Shown: piece by piece, positions 57,031 to 60,080 of the stretch
Position numbering within the stretch: the first letter of the stretch is position 1
Layout of the letters: every line of letters starts with the position of its first letter
Assembly: GCF_000720765.1 (NCBI RefSeq)
Contig: NZ_JODC01000036.1
Coordinates: 1-60,080 of the forward strand
DNA: 60,080 nt
From: Streptomyces sp. NRRL S-646
GTDB lineage: Bacteria; Actinomycetota; Actinomycetes; Streptomycetales; Streptomycetaceae
Direction of reading: 5' to 3'
Notes under the pieces: generated by a model
The model's input: the letters and a program-made list of their open reading frames with translations, nothing else
What the model was told of the DNA's origin: nothing
The model's database searches: none
Made by a program: the position numbers and the translations under genes

Positions 57031-59895
57031 ATGTCCATGGGGGAACACGCCGAGCGATTCTGGGATGAGTTGCACAAGGTGTACGAGGAGGCACGGAGGC
57101 CGACCCTCGAGAGATTGGTGGCGCTGGGCAGCCAACAGCAACGCCGCCTCATCATCTCCAAGTCGACGATCAGCGACTGGCTGACGAGGAAGACAGTCCC
57201 CGGCACGAGGCAAGCCCCCTACTTCAGCGTTCTGGCGGCATTTTTACAGGGCAGGGCGGTGCAAGAAGGCGGCGGATACGCGGCCCGGTCGAAGGAGTGG
57301 TGGGAGCAACTCCTCACCCGCGCACAGGAGGAGCGTTCCGCTGCACGCGGCGGGCGCCCCCGTACAGCCGCGCCTGCGGCCACGCCCGTCGGGCCGGTGA
57401 CACTACCTCCACGCGTGGCCGCATTCACTGGCCGAATGGCCGTGCTGGAGGAACTGCTGGACTGGCTGGACCCTGACGGCTGCGCAGCCGAGTCGGCGAT
57501 CGTCGTCTCATCCGTGGCGGGCATGCCGGGGGTCGGCAAGACAGCTCTTGCCATCCAGGGAGCTCACCAAGCCCTTGAACGCCGCTGGTTTCCCGGAGGG
57601 ATCCTCTTCGCCGACCTACACGGCTACAGCCACAGCGACGCCCTCGACTCCTGCGCGGCAGCTGATCAGTTTCTGCGGGCGCTCGGCGTCAGAGCCAAGG
57701 AAATACCCCCCACACCGAGCGAGAAGCAGGACGCTCTGCGGCTTCTGCTCAACGACCTGGCCCAGCGCGGGCGTCCCCTGTTGATGGTGCTGGACAACGT
57801 CCGCACTCTCCAGCAGATCGAAGGGCTGCTGCCGGCGCCTCCGCACCGTGCCTTGGTGACCTCGCGCCACAAACTGTCCATGCTCGCGGCCCACCACATC
57901 GACCTGCATCCCTTGGAACAAGGAGAGGCCGTCGCCCTCCTGGAAGCGGCCTTGCGGACACGCGGCACAACCGATGAGCGAATGACCGGCCAGCCGGAAG
58001 CAGCGCGACGTCTGGCTGACCTGTGCGGACAACTTCCGCTGGCACTTCGGATCATCGCCGCGCTTCTGCGGGACGAACCGGAACGGCCGTTGAGCGATCA
58101 GGCCGACGAACTCGACGGCGTGCGGACACGCCTGGACGTGATGCAGTACGAGGGAGAAGATCGCCCCTTGGCCGTCCGTGCGGCGTTCGAACTGTCCTAC
58201 CGGCACCTTTCTGACAGGCAGGCGCGGGCGTTCCGGCTGCTCTCGGTGGCCTCGGGCCCGGACATTTCGACGGCATCGGCAACCGCTCTGCTGGGGCAGC
58301 CCGATGCCCGGCGTTGCTTGGCCGACCTCGCTCGTGTGCATCTCCTGCAATCCGCCTCCGAGGAACGGTGGTCCCTGCACGACCTCCTCCGTCTCTTCGC
58401 CACCGAACACGGTGCCGCCCAAGCCGAGGCTGATCAGCGTGATGCTGCCAGGACCCGCCTTCTGGATCACTACCTCGTCACCGCCAAGGCCGCCGCAGAG
58501 CACGGGTACGAGTCGGTCGAGCAGTCCGCTACGGCCGGGTTCACCGAGCGCTCCGAAGCGGTGGCCTGGCTAGACGCCGAGCGGGCCAACCTCATTGCCG
58601 AGGCGCTTTCGGCTGAGGATCACCCAGTCAACCGCGAACTCCACATCGCCCTGATCTGGTACTTCAACACATACCGCCACTTCGAGGACTGGGCGGCAAT
58701 ATGCAACAGGGCGATCGAAAAGTTCGGAGACCTCGGGAATTTGCGACAGCAAGCCGAGGCGCTGTCAGTCGCCGCCATCGCATTCCGGGAAATGCGTCAC
58801 TTCGTCAAGGCTGTGGATGCCCATCGTCATGTCCTCGACTTCGCTCGGGACGCCGATGATCCACGTCTCGAGGCGGTGGAGTTAAACAACCTCGGGTCCA
58901 CTCTCCGGGAGATGCGTCGCATCGACGACGCTATCAACGCCCACCGCACCGCAGCGCAGATCGCCCACAGAATCGACGAGCCCGGCCTGGAGGCGGCTGC
59001 ACAGCTCAATCTCGCGACGGCTTTGCGACTAGCCTGGCGCTACGACGAAGCACTCGCCGCGTCCGTTGCCGCCGCCGACCTGTTCCAGGAAGCCGGCACC
59101 ACGGCAGACGCGGGATCAGTGCTCGTCGGGCTCGGATCGACCTTGCAGGAATTGGGCAATTTCGAGCTTGCCGCTGAGTATCTCACCGAGGCGGCTGATG
59201 CGGCTCACAAGGCGGGCGACAGCTACATCGAAGCAGTGGCGCTCAACAAGCTCGGGCACCTTCTTTATGAACAAGGAGCATGCGAAGCAGCCATCGACGC
59301 CCTTACGAAGGCCAATAGCTTGTTCGAAAGCGTGGGCGCTCGGCACGCCGCAGCGATGGCACTCAGCAGCCTGGGAGTCGCACTCGCCGGGGCTCAACGT
59401 ATCGACGACGCGGTGGCAGCGCACTCCGCCTCGGTCGAGGCACTGCAGCACACCGAAGACCGCCGCGCCGAAGCCATGGCATGGGGAAACCTGGGGAACA
59501 CCCTGGCCGCAGCACAACGTTTCGATGAGGCCATGGATGCCCATGACACCGGTGCCGCTGTGTTCGAGGAGCTCGGTGACCGGCACAGCGAGGCGATGGC
59601 CATGGTGAATGCGGGCGCCGTTGCACACGAGCTTGGCCGCCCGGAACAGGCTGCTGAGTTGAACGCGGCCGCCGCGGAGGTTTTCTTGCAGGAGGGCGAT
59701 GTACGAAGGGAGGCTATGGCCCTGATCAACCTCGGGCGGAGTCTGCAGCAGTGTCATCGCCTCGACGAATCTCTGAACGCCCTGATGACTGCACTACTCC
59801 TCTGCCAGCAAATAGGTGACGGTCAGCATGCGGCCATGGCACTGCGGGACCTGCAGCAACTGGAAGACGAACTCAGCGGCATTCGTACACTCTGA
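57031..59895 (+). CDS. HTH-NB-ARC-TPR STAND regulator
   Basis: The protein has 954 residues. An N-terminal HTH-like region (residues 1-75; IISKSTISDWLTRKTVPGTR) is followed by an NB-ARC ATPase with P-loop GMPGVGKT (164-171), Walker B PLLMVLDNVRT and GLPLAL-like CGQLPLALRIIAALL. A winged-helix segment (FRLLSVASGPDIS) leads into about nine TPR units (LNNLGSTLREMRRIDDAINA type) from residue 540 to the end. It resembles the AfsR/SARP-like NB-ARC regulators but lacks the SARP domain. GGAAGG precedes the ATG. It may act as a transcription regulator or a conflict sensor; no effector domain is visible. Confidence 0.8.
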   Translation: MSMGEHAERFWDELHKVYEEARRPTLERLVALGSQQQRRLIISKSTISDWLTRKTVPGTRQAPYFSVLAAFLQGRAVQEGGGYAARSKEWWEQLLTRAQEERSAARGGRPRTAAPAATPVGPVTLPPRVAAFTGRMAVLEELLDWLDPDGCAAESAIVVSSVAGMPGVGKTALAIQGAHQALERRWFPGGILFADLHGYSHSDALDSCAAADQFLRALGVRAKEIPPTPSEKQDALRLLLNDLAQRGRPLLMVLDNVRTLQQIEGLLPAPPHRALVTSRHKLSMLAAHHIDLHPLEQGEAVALLEAALRTRGTTDERMTGQPEAARRLADLCGQLPLALRIIAALLRDEPERPLSDQADELDGVRTRLDVMQYEGEDRPLAVRAAFELSYRHLSDRQARAFRLLSVASGPDISTASATALLGQPDARRCLADLARVHLLQSASEERWSLHDLLRLFATEHGAAQAEADQRDAARTRLLDHYLVTAKAAAEHGYESVEQSATAGFTERSEAVAWLDAERANLIAEALSAEDHPVNRELHIALIWYFNTYRHFEDWAAICNRAIEKFGDLGNLRQQAEALSVAAIAFREMRHFVKAVDAHRHVLDFARDADDPRLEAVELNNLGSTLREMRRIDDAINAHRTAAQIAHRIDEPGLEAAAQLNLATALRLAWRYDEALAASVAAADLFQEAGTTADAGSVLVGLGSTLQELGNFELAAEYLTEAADAAHKAGDSYIEAVALNKLGHLLYEQGACEAAIDALTKANSLFESVGARHAAAMALSSLGVALAGAQRIDDAVAAHSASVEALQHTEDRRAEAMAWGNLGNTLAAAQRFDEAMDAHDTGAAVFEELGDRHSEAMAMVNAGAVAHELGRPEQAAELNAAAAEVFLQEGDVRREAMALINLGRSLQQCHRLDESLNALMTALLLCQQIGDGQHAAMALRDLQQLEDELSGIRTL

Positions 59896-59904
59896 TGGAT
59901 GATG

Positions 59905-59930
59905 TCGCGAGTTCCTCGGACATCTCGCGA
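59905..59930 (+). terminator. hairpin after the NB-ARC gene
   Basis: TCGCGAG and CTCGCGA form a 7-bp stem around 12 bases, 10 bp after the stop. It is a modest candidate terminator. The last 150 bp of the window hold no gene. Confidence 0.35.
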
Positions 59931-60080
59931 TGCGGAGCCCCGTCGATACTCGCGTGTTGGCCTCCATACCGCCGACCTTCAGCTACTGAACTTGATTGGG
60001 TGATGTCGGGGCCGGCTGCCCGACCTGAGTCGCCTGGCTCGCGGGCCTATGGGTGTTGCCGGGCAGGACCATCGGGAGAG

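Overview
High GC, strong third-position G/C bias, GGAGG-type ribosome binding sites, rare TTA codons confined to accessory genes and the protein families present all point to a Streptomyces or close relative. The density of broken transposases, truncated genes, recombinases and conflict-type NTPases suggests an accessory region such as a chromosome arm or large linear plasmid, not core genome.

Layout. 0-6 kb is mobile debris: a small secreted protein, an orphan phage terminase small subunit, a decayed resolvase, a secreted beta-helix protein, an intact two-gene IS5-type element, and a decayed TniQ-family gene. 6-10 kb carries a lactococcin-972-like bacteriocin, an AraC-type regulator and a TPR regulator. 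10.5-21.4 kb is a compact polyketide/fatty-acid type cluster: AT-ACP; a 1911-residue SDR-KS-CLF-KR-DH megasynthase of PUFA-synthase-like type; an acyl-CoA oxidase-like flavoprotein; a frameshifted ketoacyl synthase III relict; and a second SDR. 22.4-32.8 kb is a terpenoid cluster: dxs, ispG, a geranylgeranyl-diphosphate-type synthase and ispH in one translationally coupled operon with a variant class II cyclase (DNDTT motif), then a canonical class II diterpene cyclase (DVDD) and a class I terpene synthase (DDLVD and NDMRSYRKE). The operon supplies IPP/DMAPP and an all-trans prenyl diphosphate. The cyclases would then build a cyclic, probably diterpene, skeleton. No P450 or other tailoring enzyme is seen.

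The two clusters share history. About 405 bp of upstream sequence is duplicated in front of dxs and in front of the PKS genes, where it is followed by a decayed dxs 5' end. A decayed junction of the 3' end of the prenyl synthase and the 5' end of ispH also sits between the two class II cyclases. The MEP/prenyl operon has therefore been copied at least once and then broken up.

33-38 kb has a secreted protein, a latex-clearing-protein (Lcp)-like oxygenase, and an IS5-type element whose ends enclose a DUF6228 passenger gene. 38.4-43.1 kb is a Trypco2 plus trypsin-STAND-TPR conflict system with nearly identical 147-bp repeats and an out-of-frame repeat deletion. 43.8-51.8 kb is a three-gene recombinase operon divergent from an ImuB-DnaE2 mutagenic polymerase pair, with a shared 15-bp palindromic operator candidate. 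Three of these genes carry one frameshift each. 52-60 kb has strong terminators, small ORFs, a tRNA 3'-end relict, an 11-residue-repeat pentapeptide-like membrane protein, IS remnants and an NB-ARC/TPR regulator.

All calls rest on reading the sequence and remembered family features; no searches were run.
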